A stretch of 64,000 bases of DNA from Diphasiastrum complanatum (lineage: Eukaryota; Streptophyta; Lycopodiopsida; Lycopodiales; Lycopodiaceae), in the NCBI GenBank assembly GCA_029204225.1, contig CM055099.1:47554542-47618541 (forward strand), in the 5' to 3' direction. A program made the position numbers and the translations under genes. Below the pieces are notes generated by a model. It saw only the letters and a program-made list of their open reading frames with translations, was not told the origin of the DNA and ran no database searches. Below are positions 1 through 11,824 of this stretch, piece by piece (positions within the stretch are counted from its first letter, which is position 1; each line of letters opens with the position of its first letter).

Positions 1-270
1 GTAACGACGATGAGTTTTACGCGTGATCGGTTTGATAGGTCCTACAAAATCTATCCCCCACTTCTCAAAATGTGCTAAGGGAATAATTGGAATAAGCCGC
101 CAATGTGTCGCGAAGCTGGGTTTTCCCATCCTCTAGCATGCATCACATTTTTGAATGAATAATTTAACATCTCTATAGACGGTAGGCCACCAATATTTAG
201 CATTGAAAATTTTTTTTGCAGTGTTTTTAAGAGCATAGTTACCCCCCAAATCTTCCTCATGTAATGCATT
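1..270 (-). pseudogene. Ty3/gypsy integrase, N-terminal part
   Basis: On the minus strand this reads as the start of a gypsy integrase. A zinc-binding segment ending in CDAC is followed by HFEKWGIDFVGPI, which holds the first catalytic aspartate. The frame holding CDAC runs on into WGIDFVGPI, with one in-frame stop just after CDAC. The rest of the core lies beyond the left edge. It directly follows the RNase H fragment at 331-573, but the normal RNase H C-terminus is missing, so there is an internal deletion. It belongs to the same minus-strand element as the reverse transcriptase at 570-1590. Confidence 0.75.
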
Positions 271-330
271 CACTTGTTACAGTGGTCGTCTCGGTTGGTT
301 CTAAACATCGGCGGAGACTATCGCCAGCTC

Positions 331-573
331 CTAATTTCTAAAATTCTTTACTGAATAAATCATCTCTAGTGCTTCTCGCTCTGTAGCAGAATAATTCTTT
401 TTTGATGCAGCGAGTTGCCTACCCGCATAGTAAATTGGATAATCTATATTCTGGTCATCTTTCTGACTAAGTACTACACCTATTGCAAACGATGATGTGT
501 CTACATATACATGGAACTTTTTGGTCCAATTTGGAGGTCTAACCCCAGTGGCTTCTGCTAATGACTGTTTCAA
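331..573 (-). pseudogene. Ty3/gypsy RNase H fragment
   Basis: The 80-residue frame carries the start of a gypsy RNase H: an acidic YVDTSSFAIGVVLSQ strand, then an IYYAGRQL segment and the NYSATEREAL motif with its catalytic glutamate. It ends at NFRN, where a complete domain would continue for tens of residues. The domain normally degrades the RNA strand of the replication hybrid. Its frame differs from that of the reverse transcriptase upstream, so a frameshift separates them. Confidence 0.8.
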
Positions 574-1590
574 TTGATCAAAAGCTTGTTGATGGTCCTG
601 TGACCAATATGGTACTCAACAGACTTTTTTAATAAACTTGTTAAAGGAGTCACTATTATAGCATAATCTTTAATTATCCTACGATAGTAACCTACATGTC
701 CTAGAAAACCTCTAAGCTCTCTTAAATTGGTCGGTTTTAATAATTCTAAAATCATTTTTATTTTTTCGATGTCGGCTTGTATACCATCCTTCGAAATTTT
801 ATGTCCTAATAGAATGCCTTCCCTCATCCCGAAGTAACACTTGGCTGGATGCAATTTAAGAGATGTCTCTTGACATCTTCTCAAAGTTTTCTCTAATGCG
901 TCTAAATGGTCTTTAGTTGATGAATAGACACAAAAGTCATCCATAAAAATTTCTAAAAAATTCCTTAAAAAAATTTGAAAAATATTTGTCATCATACGTT
1001 GAAATGTGACAGGTGTATTACAAAGACCAAAGGGCATTCACGTATATGCGTACGTCCCCCAATCAGTGGTGAAAGTGGTCTTTGATCTATCTTCCTCTTT
1101 TATAAAAACTTGGTTATAACCTGAGAACCCATCTAAAAGGCTATAACGTTCATGACCAGCTACCTGGTCAAGAATAATATCTATATACGGCAGAGGATGA
1201 TAATCCTTTGCTGTAGCAGCATTTAGTTTCCTAAAATCTTGGCAAACTCTAATCTTGCTCGTCTTCTTCTTAGGTACAATAACTATTGGTGACACCCATT
1301 CAGTTCTTAGAACATGATATATAATACCCGCTCTAAGACATCTATCTAATTCGCCTTTTACTAACAAGGAGTACTTTGGATTCAATCTATATTGGCACTG
1401 CCTAACAGGTATTGTTCCCTTGAATAAGATTTATTCTATATTCGACCCATTTAACTGGTATTCCTATTAAATCATCCATTGACCAAGCAAATATGTTTTG
1501 GTATTTTTGAAGAAGCATTATATTGTTAGAAGAAATAAATGATAATGTTAGTTTCCCATAAGTTACTTTGACCCAAAAGGTCGAGACTTG
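570..1590 (-). pseudogene. Ty3/gypsy (Athila-like) reverse transcriptase
   Basis: Minus-strand reverse transcriptase of a gypsy retrotransposon. In order there is an upstream FAWSMDDLIGIP segment (1402-1590), the finger region WVSPIVIVPKKK, RVCQDFRKLN, the YSLLDGFSGYNQ strand, MPFGLCNTPVTFQRMM, and the catalytic strand IFMDDFCVYS. The FMDD active site with the MPFGLC context is typical of the Athila/Tat side of plant gypsy elements. A TGA at 1035-1037 sits where these proteins usually have arginine just before MPFGL, consistent with a CGA-to-TGA change. The sequence stops abruptly at about 1590, where an unrelated LTR begins, so the 5' half was probably disrupted by that insertion. It cannot make a full protein. 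Confidence 0.85.
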
Positions 1591-1978
1591 TGTAACCATG
1601 GGTTAGGTTTATTATTTAGACCATGTTAAGTCAGTTTTAGTTGAGTTGGACCCAATTTTGGTCCAATAGTAATTCGTGGGTCCAAGTAAAGTCTAATTAT
1701 GTTAAGGGACCCTATCTTGACTTTTGGGGGTGCCCTATAATTAGTAGCGGGTCTTGGAAGGTTCTAGAACCTAGGGTTTGGAAGAGTCTAGGCCCTTGGA
1801 AGGCCTATTTATATGTACCCAATGTTCATTTGTAATTCATTCCCTTTCAAGCATTGCTACTACTTTCTCTCTCCTTGAGGGCGCCTAACCCTCTCCCTCT
1901 TCTTCTTCTTCCTCTTTTTCTTCTTCTTGTATATGGAAATTGAATGTTAGAAGGATCTTGGCGCTTTGATTTCCTACA
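1591..1978 (+). repeat. LTR of an LTR retroelement
   Basis: The segment starts TGTAACC and ends CCTACA, giving a TGTA/TACA terminal inverted repeat. It is followed at once by a tRNA-iMet type primer-binding site. A TATA-like TATTTATATG lies near 1806, and a CT/TTC-rich stretch follows at 1865-1928. The start coincides with the break in the gypsy reverse transcriptase, which supports insertion into that element. I found no second copy in the window, so this is a single 5' LTR with part of its internal region. Confidence 0.6.
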
Positions 1979-1992
1979 TGGTATCAGAGCCA
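1979..1992 (+). promoter_or_regulatory. Primer-binding site (initiator tRNA-Met type)
   Basis: TGGTATCAGAGCCA directly abuts the CA end of the LTR. This is the classic complement of the 3' end of plant initiator tRNA-Met, used to prime minus-strand DNA synthesis in copia elements and plant pararetroviruses. Confidence 0.85.
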
Positions 1993-2177
1993 TGGATCTT
2001 CTATGCTTGATTTGGGACGCCCTACCAAAAGAGATCGTCTTCACGTAGGGATCACAAAAATTCAGCACCTTTGCTGATTTTTTGGAGTGAAGATCCGTTT
2101 TTTGACTCTTTTCCGTTTTGCAGGAGGGTGCTACACATCAAAGAAGATAACAAGATTTTGGGCACCCAAAAATCAAG

Positions 2178-2921
2178 TTGTTGTTTACTGATTTTTCAGG
2201 TTGTAGGAAGGCGCCATTAATTATGTTCTTCGGGGCTTTTTTTAGGTCGCCCACATCTGTGCTGCAACCGCAGATGATTGCCTATGAAAAATTAAAAGAA
2301 GAGTTGGAAGAGGCCAAATTGCAGATTTGTGATGAGGAAGAACCAGCACAGTGCCAGGATCAAGAGACGCAGACGGATGAGCCAGCTAAGGTTATATCAG
2401 AGAAGGCCATTCAAACAGACACCATTTGCAGGCAAATCCAGAAGGATCAGAGGACGCAAACCGATTCCGAGGAGGCTGCAAAGGTATAACCAGTCTGTGT
2501 CGCAGCTGTCGAAGACCAATCTGAGATACTAAGCATTATTCCATATCAAGCTCAGGCGTCACACATTGGAGCGGTTGTAAAGAAGAACAAGGTAGTGTAT
2601 TCACTACTTAGGTCAGAATTTCAAACATTTCAGCAGGAACTAACATTCTTTCTTCCACTCCTTTGTAGTCCAGAATTCCAGTGGAAAATTGATTACCTTT
2701 TTTTACCTAAACTTTTCGGCTACACAAAAAAACAATGGGAAAACCCTTGGAACTTTTCTAACTTAAACTCTCATTGGGCCAAACTAACAGCGCATCAAAA
2801 AGGAATCCTTGCCCTTGCCATTGTTCAGAATAAGTTCAATGTGCAAACTAACTATATTCATGTGATTGTAGGATCCTTGTATATATACATTTTAGAATAC
2901 CTAAAAACATTTGAAAAATAA
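2178..2921 (+). pseudogene. Unrecognised retroelement open frame, first part
   Basis: Starting about 190 bp after the primer-binding site, one frame stays open to 2921 apart from a single TAA at 2488-2490. The first part is acidic and glutamine-rich, with three (T/I)QTD motifs (ETQTD near 2364, then KAIQTD and RTQTD). The second part is aromatic-rich, with FLPLLCSPEF and WENPWNFSN followed by HQKGILALAIVQNKF. I see no zinc knuckle, protease or polymerase motif. Its place just after a primer-binding site suggests a gag- or capsid-like or accessory protein of the element. I do not recognise the family. The reading is then broken by a frameshift between about 2870 and 2911. Confidence 0.45.
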
Positions 2922-3549
2922 TATTTTTCCAGCTCTGGATGAGTATTTGAATAAGTTAGAATCAATTAACATTTTTGATATTAAGAAAATTGTTTCTAAC
3001 CTTAAATCAGTTCCTCCCCGACTTTCTCATCAGTTACTATTCTCTGATCTGTGGAAAATCTACACAGATTGGGAAGCTAACTATTCTCGTTATTTGGAGA
3101 AAGTAAAAACAAATAATATACTTGGCTCCACTAATCTAATAACCAAACCATATCACACTTATAACCATGTGAATATTGCTTCCCTTATTCCATATACTCT
3201 TTTGTCTGTTCAACAACTGTACATTAAAGAAAAATTTCCCGAATATACATATGCTGCCCTTTCACTAATTGTCCCTTCTACCGAGATCTCTGAAATCCTG
3301 ATTGAGGATAGTTGGTACATGCACCTTGTGAATAATACATTGATTGATAACCCTCTCGCACCAATGGGAAATCAAGGAATGGGGGATAATCCAAATTTGT
3401 CATTTCAAGAAGACTATAACCAGAAGAATAATTATTTCCTAGCTACAAAAGGAATGACATTGGAGCAAGTGAATGAAGAGAATAAAGCCCGAGCTAAGGC
3501 CATTTTCCACAGCAAACCAGCTAGCAGAAAGCAACAGCGAAGGATGTAA
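2920..3549 (+). pseudogene. Unrecognised retroelement open frame, second part
   Basis: This frame continues the previous one after a shift and runs about 210 codons without a stop. It has LWKIYTDWEANYSRYLEK, KPYHTYNHVNIASLIPYTLL and a basic C-terminus ending RKQQRRM. The acidic, coiled start and basic tail would fit a nucleic-acid-binding structural protein, but no known domain is visible. No ATG opens it, so it is probably the C-terminal part of the 2178 frame. Immediately downstream are a long A/T-rich stretch and a promoter-like segment. It could be a gag-like protein of a non-autonomous LTR element or part of an endogenous pararetrovirus; the sequence alone does not decide. Confidence 0.45.
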
Positions 3550-3719
3550 ATAAGCTGTTTGCGAGCCGCTGCACAGTTGAGGAAGAGGATATGTGGAGCC
3601 TCATAATTCCATATTGTTCAAGTTTTGTTATATATTGTAAAAAGTTTCAATTTTTATATATGTAAATGTGCTATAGTGTCTAAATTCATGTAAAGGCCTA
3701 TTTGCACTTTGTAAATTCA

Positions 3720-3900
3720 CATTAAGAGTAGAAGTTGCGATGTTCTATAAGCGACGTAGTAGCAGATCACAACCGACATTTTGACGGTTCAGAAATGACA
3801 TTGAGGTCGATGATCGTTCCTATAAGGACGACACTTCGTGCCATTGTACTACGCATTACACACAGATCTGAGTATCAATAGAGAGAGAAGATCAAGTTTC
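3720..3900 (+). promoter_or_regulatory. Promoter-like segment, possibly of a retroelement
   Basis: There is a TGACG core in TTTTGACGG near 3780, a second TGACA about 15 bp later, then CCTATAAGGA near 3820, followed by a GA-rich stretch. Paired TGACG-like sites upstream of TATAAGGA are reminiscent of the layout of pararetroviral full-length-transcript promoters. The match is by layout only, so the call is tentative. Confidence 0.3.
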
Positions 3901-4599
3901 TGTTGCTTGAGCATTATTTCCCTCTGTTATCTTTCACAGAATTACTTCTTATCATTTGAGCGAATACACTCTGTATGATCTGTAAATAATTGTGATACTG
4001 TTCTATTTGCGTCACACATATATCCCACGTCTTACTGATTTTCAGTTACTCTAACATGGATTTTCAGGCGTCACCAACAAGCAACAATTTTGACTAATGT
4101 GTGCAGGGAATTGGCCGAAGCTGTTAAGCATAACTTTTAGCAGAATTTCCTTCAATACTGAATGAGCTATGTGTTCAGATAATGAGATTTTTTGATGCTC
4201 TGTTCTGTCTGCTTCCTGCGATAGGAACTAATTTTCTGTGTTTGATTAAGAAGAATCTTTAGCTAATGTGAATCTATTTGATGAATCAGTTTGCTAGTTG
4301 TTGTTTGATCTGATTGCTTATCTGATACCTCAAGAGCCTAAAAGATAAAGTAATCTTTATAACTGCAGGCCTTGACCAAATCGTTTCATCATTGTTGTTC
4401 CTAGATGCCAATCTACTCAAATATCTTTGAATAACCAAATATGTCACTGTAGTATTCACTGTGAATATTACACATCCCAGTCCGTTTACCATCATATATA
4501 CAATTACCATGCAAAAGATGAGATTATTCTCTCTCTTGGGGAACGATCAAACCTTCTATACTACTTAATTCATCGATTTTGTGAAAATCTATAACGACC
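3901..4599. other. Non-coding stretch, no gene seen
   Basis: The sequence is A/T-rich, with no open frame showing protein-like composition and no recognisable motif. It may include the leader of the preceding element. Confidence 0.5.
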
Positions 4600-5065
4600 A
4601 GGCCACCACATAGGGTTTACATTTTGGAGGGAAAGCCAAGTGGTTAAATAGGGTTCAAAAACTCTATAAAAGGATGTAAATAATGGAGAGACACATCTTC
4701 TCTCTTCTATATCTCACTTCATCATTATACATGGTTCTCTTTGGGTTCTACTACTCATTGGTGCACTCTCATGATGTTATCTTGCGATTTTGTGTAGAAT
4801 GGTCATTTATTGTTATTTCTGGATCCACACATGTGAAATATAGTAGGGTACAGTAATTGTACGGACAACAAACATATTTTATGTTTTGGTTCATGTTTAA
4901 TCAGTATCTCTTAGAGTTTGCATCTCATTTTGTATGTAGATGCTGATTTTTCTACATTGGCAAGATTGTTGGTTTGCTCCTTATTGTAACCAAAGATCAA
5001 GGACATGGATTGGATTTTCAATGGATAGAAATCCTTCACACCAAATACATAACTTTCAAATGCTA
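4600..5065 (+). repeat. LTR-like repeat, copy 1 of a pair
   Basis: This stretch aligns by eye with 7660-8165. Shared landmarks are the TATAAAAGGATGTAA TATA-box region, CATGGTTCTCTTTGGGTTCTA, the TGGACAACAA-like segment and GATGCTGATTTTTCTACATTGG. It lacks the long CT run of the second copy. It is probably the 3' portion of an LTR plus about 80 bp beyond it. The 5' end of the LTR could not be recognised upstream. Confidence 0.5.
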
Positions 5066-5821
5066 TCCTGTTGGGGTTCGACATTAAATACTACAAAATC
5101 TATATTAACCTTGTTGGTATAGTACGACATGATCTTCTAACAATGATTGGATTGACTTCTTGGGGAGCAGCCATTTTTGCAAATTAAATTAATTAGACAA
5201 TAAGATTGAATCTAGATTTTCAATCAGAATCTATCTCAGTTCAGATCTAAAAAAAAAATTTCACTTGACAATAATCAAGTCACTTTGATCTTCACGTTCG
5301 TCGACCTGGCAATGTATAGATCTAAATCACACCTATGCATAGTGAATCGGACAAACGTTCTTTGTTTGTATTTTTTAAGGGTTTTGGATGTTTTTTGGTG
5401 TTTTCTAATGGTTTTTTTGATGTTTCTGGAGATCTGTAGGAAAAGAATGTTCGCCCTTCAATCTGAAGGTTTTGTGATCAAAACTGAAGGTGTTTGCAGC
5501 TTGGCGTACATTTCGTGAAAGGGGGTAGAAAGTTATCAACTCTAAGGACAATTTTGTTTCCTTTTGAGAAAATCTGACAGATTTGACTGATTTTTGTAGT
5601 TTTTTTTTTTAATTTCTCAAATCCAAGTGGATCTTAAAAATGGTGATCTGAATAGCTTCCCCTGTTCAATAATCAAATTAGATTTTAAACAAGAAAATCC
5701 ACTCAAATCAAGCAAAATCACTTTCAAACTAACCCTAAAATGCAATTTTAACACTATTCATGCCAAGACAAGATGTCTAATGCAAGCTAACCATCCAACA
5801 AATATGCTGTAAATTGAAAAA
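5066..5821. other. Non-coding stretch, no gene seen
   Basis: A/T-rich sequence with short T runs. The short open frames here show no recognisable motifs. By position it should contain the internal leader of the minus-strand gypsy element whose LTR starts at 5855. Confidence 0.4.
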
Positions 5822-5854
5822 ATTGGCGTAGCTCCCCGGTAACAGTGCCAAAAT
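5822..5854 (-). promoter_or_regulatory. Gypsy primer-binding site region, minus strand
   Basis: On the minus strand the sequence reads TTTTGGCACTGTTACCGGGG immediately after a CTACA LTR end. It resembles the TTTGGCGCCGTTGCCGGGGA primer-binding region common next to Athila/Tat gypsy LTRs, with several substitutions. Confidence 0.6.
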
Positions 5855-6556
5855 TGTAGTGGAGCTATTTCCTTCCTAGCCTCAACCCAAGATCCAAGCA
5901 TCAAGGAGGTGAAATTAGTCGTTACACGGAGGTTCGATCCTGTGAGAGCGATAGCATATCTCAGATTACAACATGTATGGAAGATTCACATCTAACTCTA
6001 ACATCCATTAACCCTAAGCATTAACGCTATGCTTTAACACTACATCCATTAACACTAAGATCCACAATGATAATAGCTCACTCTTTTTCTCTCTCATAAA
6101 AAACATAAGAATTGACAATCCCAATAACATTCAAATCCCACAATTAGCAAATACAACAAAAGCATGAGAGATGGAGGAAAAGAGATAGAGATCAAGGACA
6201 TTCACAAGTCCATTCCATAAGAGAACCAATCTGCTTGTATTGAAATGAAGGTTTGAACATGAGGAGCAACTCAAGTTTGCCCCCATTTATAGTGGAGAGG
6301 AGGGCCTTGGCCTCAAAATCCTATTGGCCCGTTCCTACCTCCTTAACTATTCAAACTTAAAAAAGAGTGGGAACCCATTCAAAAATTGGAGGGAATCAAT
6401 TTGAATTTGAAATTTGAAATTTGGTGGGAGACCCAACTTTATTCACTAACTTGACATTTAGGCCTGCGACATTAAAAGTCCCACAAAAAGGCCTAAATTC
6501 CTTTAATTGACTTTCTAAATATCAAATAACTATGTGATCATCGGGTTGGACTTACA
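5855..6556 (-). repeat. Gypsy LTR, minus orientation
   Basis: Read on the minus strand it begins TGTAAGTCCAACC and ends CCACTACA, about 700 bp, with TGTA/TACA termini and the gypsy-type primer-binding region directly beyond. The orientation is that of a 5' LTR on the minus strand, with little internal sequence retained. No partner LTR was found. Boundaries are inferred from the termini and the primer site. Confidence 0.55.
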
Positions 6557-6564
6557 CACGTAAG

Positions 6565-7436
6565 GTGCCAAATCTCTCTCACTTATTAACTAGGATTAGG
6601 GTTGCATTGGGATCTGCAAACCCTCCAACACTTGGTAACTTGCAATACATTTTGGGAATAGAAGTCATTAGATCTTCTCAATCTACTTTTATTTGTCAAG
6701 TGAAGTATGCTAATACTCTAGAAATGTTTCATATGGTAGATGCAAAAGCTTGTGATACACATATGGAGTCTCATGTAAACCTAACTATAAGAGGTAGTGC
6801 AAGATCCTTAAAGTACATTACTCTCTATAGGAAGCTAGTTGGCTCACTCATCTCTAGTGACGAGCATTGGAACTCGAGATTTTGGCATATTGTATGAGGG
6901 ATCATCATCTAATCTTTTTGGATTTTTAGATTTGGACTATGCTGGAGATATAATGGATAGGAATTCCATTAGTGCTCATTAGTGCTCCATTAGTGTTCCA
7001 TTAGTGCTCATTGTATTTTCATAGGTGGTGGAGCTATATTATGGATATCATGGGGCCACTATCACATTGTCATCTAGTGAAGCCGAGTACAAAGCTCTTA
7101 CACATTGCACAAAGGAGATGGTATGGATCAAGAGGATGATCAAGGATTTTCACTTGCTGGATTTTTTAGAGAGCCCAATCATCTTTTGTGACAATATATG
7201 AGCCCAAAGGTTGGCAACCATACCTATTTTTTATGCAAGGATCAAGCACATTGAGGTTGCATATCATTTTGTGAGGGAGCAAGTCGTGGCAAAGGAGGTG
7301 AAGCTTCAACATGTTTCTTCAAGGGAATGTATAGCTGATATCTTCACCAAAGCATTGGAAAAGGACTTGTTCATAAAGCATAGGATATCACTTGGAGTGT
7401 TATCAAAGTCCATGCTAAAACTAGTTGAAGAGGGAG
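6565..7436 (+). pseudogene. Ty1/copia reverse transcriptase end and RNase H
   Basis: The 3' end of a copia pol. It opens with the GNLQYILGIEV segment and YRKLVGSLI of the reverse transcriptase C-terminus. After stops and shifts (6898-7210) comes SSSEAEYKAL of RNase H, then ARIKHIEVAYHFVREQV and ADIFTKALEK of its C-terminus. A short tandem repeat of a CCATTAGTGCT unit (about 6968-7012) interrupts it and is likely a slippage product. It stops next to a purine-rich GAAGAGGGAG tract, the expected plus-strand primer, and an LTR follows. The 5' part of the element is missing. Confidence 0.75.
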
Positions 7437-8084
<648 letters not shown>

Positions 8085-8159
8085 TTGGCAAGATTGGTGG
8101 CCAAAGATCAAAGGTATATTTTGGATTTTAATGATTTGAAAATTTTCACACAACACATC

Positions 8160-9309
8160 CTTCAAATGAACATTCCTATTTGTAAAGAGAGATATAGGAA
8201 TTGTGCCAATCCCTTTGATTGCACAATCACTATTATTGGTCGTGTAGATTACCCTCTTGTCAACTCCAAATGCCAACAAAGAAGTGAAATACTCCTTGTG
8301 AAAAGTCATGTGTGAGCTTGCTCCACTATCAATCCACCATGGATCAATTTGTCCAAAAATAGAATTCAAACATGTAGACATCACAAAAGCATCATCATTT
8401 GTGTTTTGAACATCAACACCATTCTCATCAAGAGTTAGATTGCCTTGCTTGTCTCCTTGATCTCTTTGTTTTTTTGTAGCAATCACTAGCAAGAGTTAGA
8501 TTGCCTTGCTTGTCTCCTTGATCTCTTTTTTTTTTGTAGCAATCACTAGCAAAATCCCCCTGATGCCACAATAGAAGCACTTCAAATTTGGCCTATCTTT
8601 CTTCTTACCGAAAGAAGAAGGCTCGCAATGAATTTGTCCTTTAGGCCACTTGCCCTTACCTTTGCCCTTAAACTTTCCTTTGATGAACATTGCCTCCTCA
8701 CCATCTTGAGATGTTGTTGTAGATCCACCTCTTGCTTGAAGCCTATATTCCTCATTGATCAAGTTTTCTTGAAGATCCACCAAACTCGGCAAAGTTTTTT
8801 GAATAGTAAGACTTTGTACAATGTTAGCATGAGCATCCAACAAACCATTAAGAATAACTTGAACAAGCTCTCTTTCCTTAATTCTCTCATCAATGCAAGC
8901 TAACTCATCACTTAAAGCCTTCACTCTTAAAAAAAAAAGTATTAGGACTCTCTTCTTCCTTTTGTATGCTTTGAAAGATTTTTTTTCTTTGAGTCAACAC
9001 TCTAGGTATAGTCTTGGATTCATAAAGCTTCTTCAAGGCTTCCCAAGCCTCTTGCGATGAATTGCACTTACCAATATCCTTGAATAACTCATTGGTAACA
9101 TTCATTTTGATCAAGTGTAGAGATTTCTATGATCTCTTGTCATATCTCACTTGATCTTGTTGAACCAAGGGTCTCTCCTCCAACTGTACAACAATATCCA
9201 TCAACTCATGCATTTTAAGAAGTGATTCCATTCTCACCTTCTATGTAGAGTAGTTGTATGAGGTAAGCCTATCATTGCCTTCCAACATGAATCCACTTGA
9301 CGTAGCCAT
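8160..9309 (-). pseudogene. Ty1/copia gag and protease start, minus strand
   Basis: The gag begins at the ATG at 9309 (MATSSGFMLEGNDRLTSYNY). It continues through a UBN2-type gag region (EAWEALKKLYES, ACIDERIKERELVQVILNGL), a basic KGKFKGKGKGKWP linker and half of a zinc knuckle (CFYCG), where the frame is lost. After a tandem duplication the retropepsin follows with WWIDSGASSHMTFHKEY, and the fragment ends at HLKDVL near 8160. Stops and frameshifts are present, for example near 9130. A related gag lies at 14228-14809. The rest of pol is absent. Confidence 0.8.
8440..8562. repeat. Tandem duplication of about 61 bp inside copia gag-pol
   Basis: The block from AAGAGTTAGATTGCC through AGCAATCACTAGC is present twice in direct order, differing mainly in the length of a T run. 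It duplicates the region around the zinc knuckle and breaks the frame. Confidence 0.9.
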
Positions 9310-9519
9310 GTTGCAATGAACTGATTTTTCTCTTTCAACCTGTACCAATGCACAAAGCACTCTTTTGAAGAACAACAATTGTTTCCAAAAGAAAATCACA
9401 ATGATATGAAACCTCTCAATTCTCTTGATCAATTCCAGTTTCTTACATCACAGGTTGGATTTGGCCATAGTTTTTGGATCATTAAAATACCCTAACTGGT
9501 GGCTAATAGATTGCATATC

Positions 9520-10022
9520 AAAATTTTGGCATTTGTATAAAAGTCCTCAATCCAAGGATCCTATCCTAAGCATGCCAATCACTTAGAAACACAAGGGAAC
9601 TTGATGGTGGACAAACCAGCCCAACCAGATCTAGATCGAACGGATCTAGCCCCCAAGCTATGGGTCAATCGCTCAAAGAGGAATGAGGCATCTCGCTAGC
9701 AGCATCCTGCCACCGGTCATGCTATCAAGCATCCACTAGTGAGAGCCCAATAAGTATACTTATACCCTCCTCCAAGGCCCATGCACCACTAGTAGTGCAC
9801 TGTGACACCGCATTGGACACCTCTGCAGCCTATCTGGGCCACATCATCCAGTTCTCCAATGACTCACTGATAGACCCATACCAATCCACCATCAAGTGTT
9901 TAGGCCTACAACTATTAATTATGACCATGTACACATAAGGGTCCCAATTCCCTTATAGTCACAATTAACTGACGAGTTGTCGGTCTACCGGTCCCTAGCC
10001 AAGACCAGTCATGGGCATGACA
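9520..10022 (-). repeat. Chromovirus 3' LTR, minus orientation
   Basis: On the minus strand, after the chromodomain and a purine tract (GCGGGGAAGA), an LTR-like sequence starts TGTCATGCCCATG at 10022. It contains GGGTATAAGTATAC near 9760 as a possible TATA box. The far end was not fixed; 9520 is approximate. Confidence 0.5.
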
Positions 10023-10041
10023 TTCTTCCCCGCTTATTCAA

Positions 10042-10740
10042 GTTCTATCCTCAGAACTTAAAACTGGAAAAGTTCCTCCTTAAGCTTCCTTCCTGTTCCC
10101 AGGAATTGTCATCGTCCCTACATCCCCTCCATCGAACCAGATGCTCGGTAACTATACAATTTCTCAATCGTTTAGTTCTTGTATCCAAGATATTTTCGGG
10201 TTCAAGACAAGATACACCCAATGATTCATCCAACAGGTCCAACTAATCTCCAGATCCAAGATGCTCTCCTTCACGAAGACTCTTTTTGAGATGACTTACG
10301 TGAAATACGGGATGCACTTGCGATCCTTCTGGGAGTTTCAATTGGTAAGGTAAGGATCCGATCTTTTTTAAGATCTTAAACAATCCTCTATATCTAGGGG
10401 ACAACTTATAATGCTTGCCGGTACACATTACACTTGAATCCTTCGGGATTCTCAAAAATACCCAATCCCCCATTTGGAAGTCTCTCGGTGATCTTTTCAG
10501 ACTTGCATAATGTCGGTCCCCATCCTGGGTACACAAGAAATTCTCACATGAAATCCGTAACATTTCTTGCATATTTTGTAGGAAATCCGCTACTTTCTGA
10601 AATTTGAACTGAGTCTCAACCGCAATGGGTGATATAGGTCTAAAACTATACGTAAGCATGTACGAGCTATAATCGACAGCCAAATGCTTACCATAACTCA
10701 ATCTCCATCAAGGATAACTTTCTCTCCCAGAAGATTGCTA
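10042..10740 (-). pseudogene. Ty3/gypsy chromovirus integrase end with chromodomain
   Basis: The 3' end of a chromovirus pol on the minus strand. The 10243-10701 frame has the GPY/F-type integrase C-terminus: [37 protein letters not shown] and [13 protein letters not shown]. The next frame (10242-10051) is a chromodomain, with EPENILDTRTKRLRN followed by LVRWRGCRDDDNSWE. Chromodomains of these elements bind modified histone tails and steer insertion to heterochromatin. The two parts are in different frames, and the integrase core upstream is not recognisable, so the copy is dead. Confidence 0.85.
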
Positions 10741-11824
10741 TGAAAATATGAATACATATCTTAACTGATCTTCTAATCACACAAGTAATCTTTTTTTGAC
10801 TGTGATAACCTCACATAGCAACTACCAATGATTAGAAGAACTTTTAAGCTCAGAGTCATCTCTAGTTTAGCAAATACGGTCGACCAAAAAGTGACCAATG
10901 ATCTTTGAAACGCGAATGTTTATAATATCACTTTGGTAATCCGCAAAGCCTAAACAGACACTGTATAACTTCTTGGTCTATACTCGCATAAACATAGTTG
11001 ATTTGGTAAGGTGATCAGTCGTACCAAAATTTCACTGACCTGTTTATTCATCTGGGTATAAATACTACCCTCTCCTATGGATTAGGTATTTCCTAGAATC
11101 TGAGTTATGATTTACCAATCCCAACTCTCCAAATTCTCAAGACCATACCATATAAGAGTATCACAATTCTTAGAAGACACATGAGTTGTACCTGAAAGTC
11201 CTTTCCATTTGGAAAATTCCAGACTTTTCCAACTCACACACGGTGCCAATATAAGGATTGTAATTTAAAAAATGCACTTACTTTAGACATGGCACAAATT
11301 GTCATTCCAAAGTTGAGGTCCCAATCTAGAATACGTCTAGATTTTTCTCTTAAGTTCTAATCTAGAATAACTTAAGATTTACTGAAACCCAATTACGTGA
11401 AGTTCTAACTTTTAACAAACAACTATCCAACTCTCCCGAGTCTTCCGAGATAGCATTCCATCCTTTTCGAACGGATAAGTCCCAAAAGTTTTCGTGCATT
11501 CTATGCACACCCATCTGTAAAAGAATCCAAAATGACTCATAAATGTTGTGACTTATAAGCAATACATTTCAACAATGTTATCCATAAGTAAGATTTATAT
11601 TGCTAATTTACTATAGATATCCTGATCTGTACACAACACTTTCATAACTGAGAATCCTGTAACTTGGTTATCCTCTAAGAGAGAATATTTCTCAAAGAGT
11701 ACTATTTTACATCCAAAATCTCAACCGAAGATTCACTCAAAAGAATATATTGTAAACATGAATTTCCTTCCTTGCATCAACCCACGGATCTCAGTCCAAA
11801 CTAAGATCAAGTTGACTATAGACA
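10741..11824. other. No recognisable gene
   Basis: Between the chromovirus integrase end and a plus-strand gypsy fragment I see no clear domain. It may hold decayed chromovirus pol, but no motif supports that. Confidence 0.4.

Noticed and set aside
2868-2932. A GT-AG intron joining the two retroelement frames
   Set aside because: The borders look acceptable, but splicing there would put the second part in the wrong frame, so a frameshift mutation is more likely.
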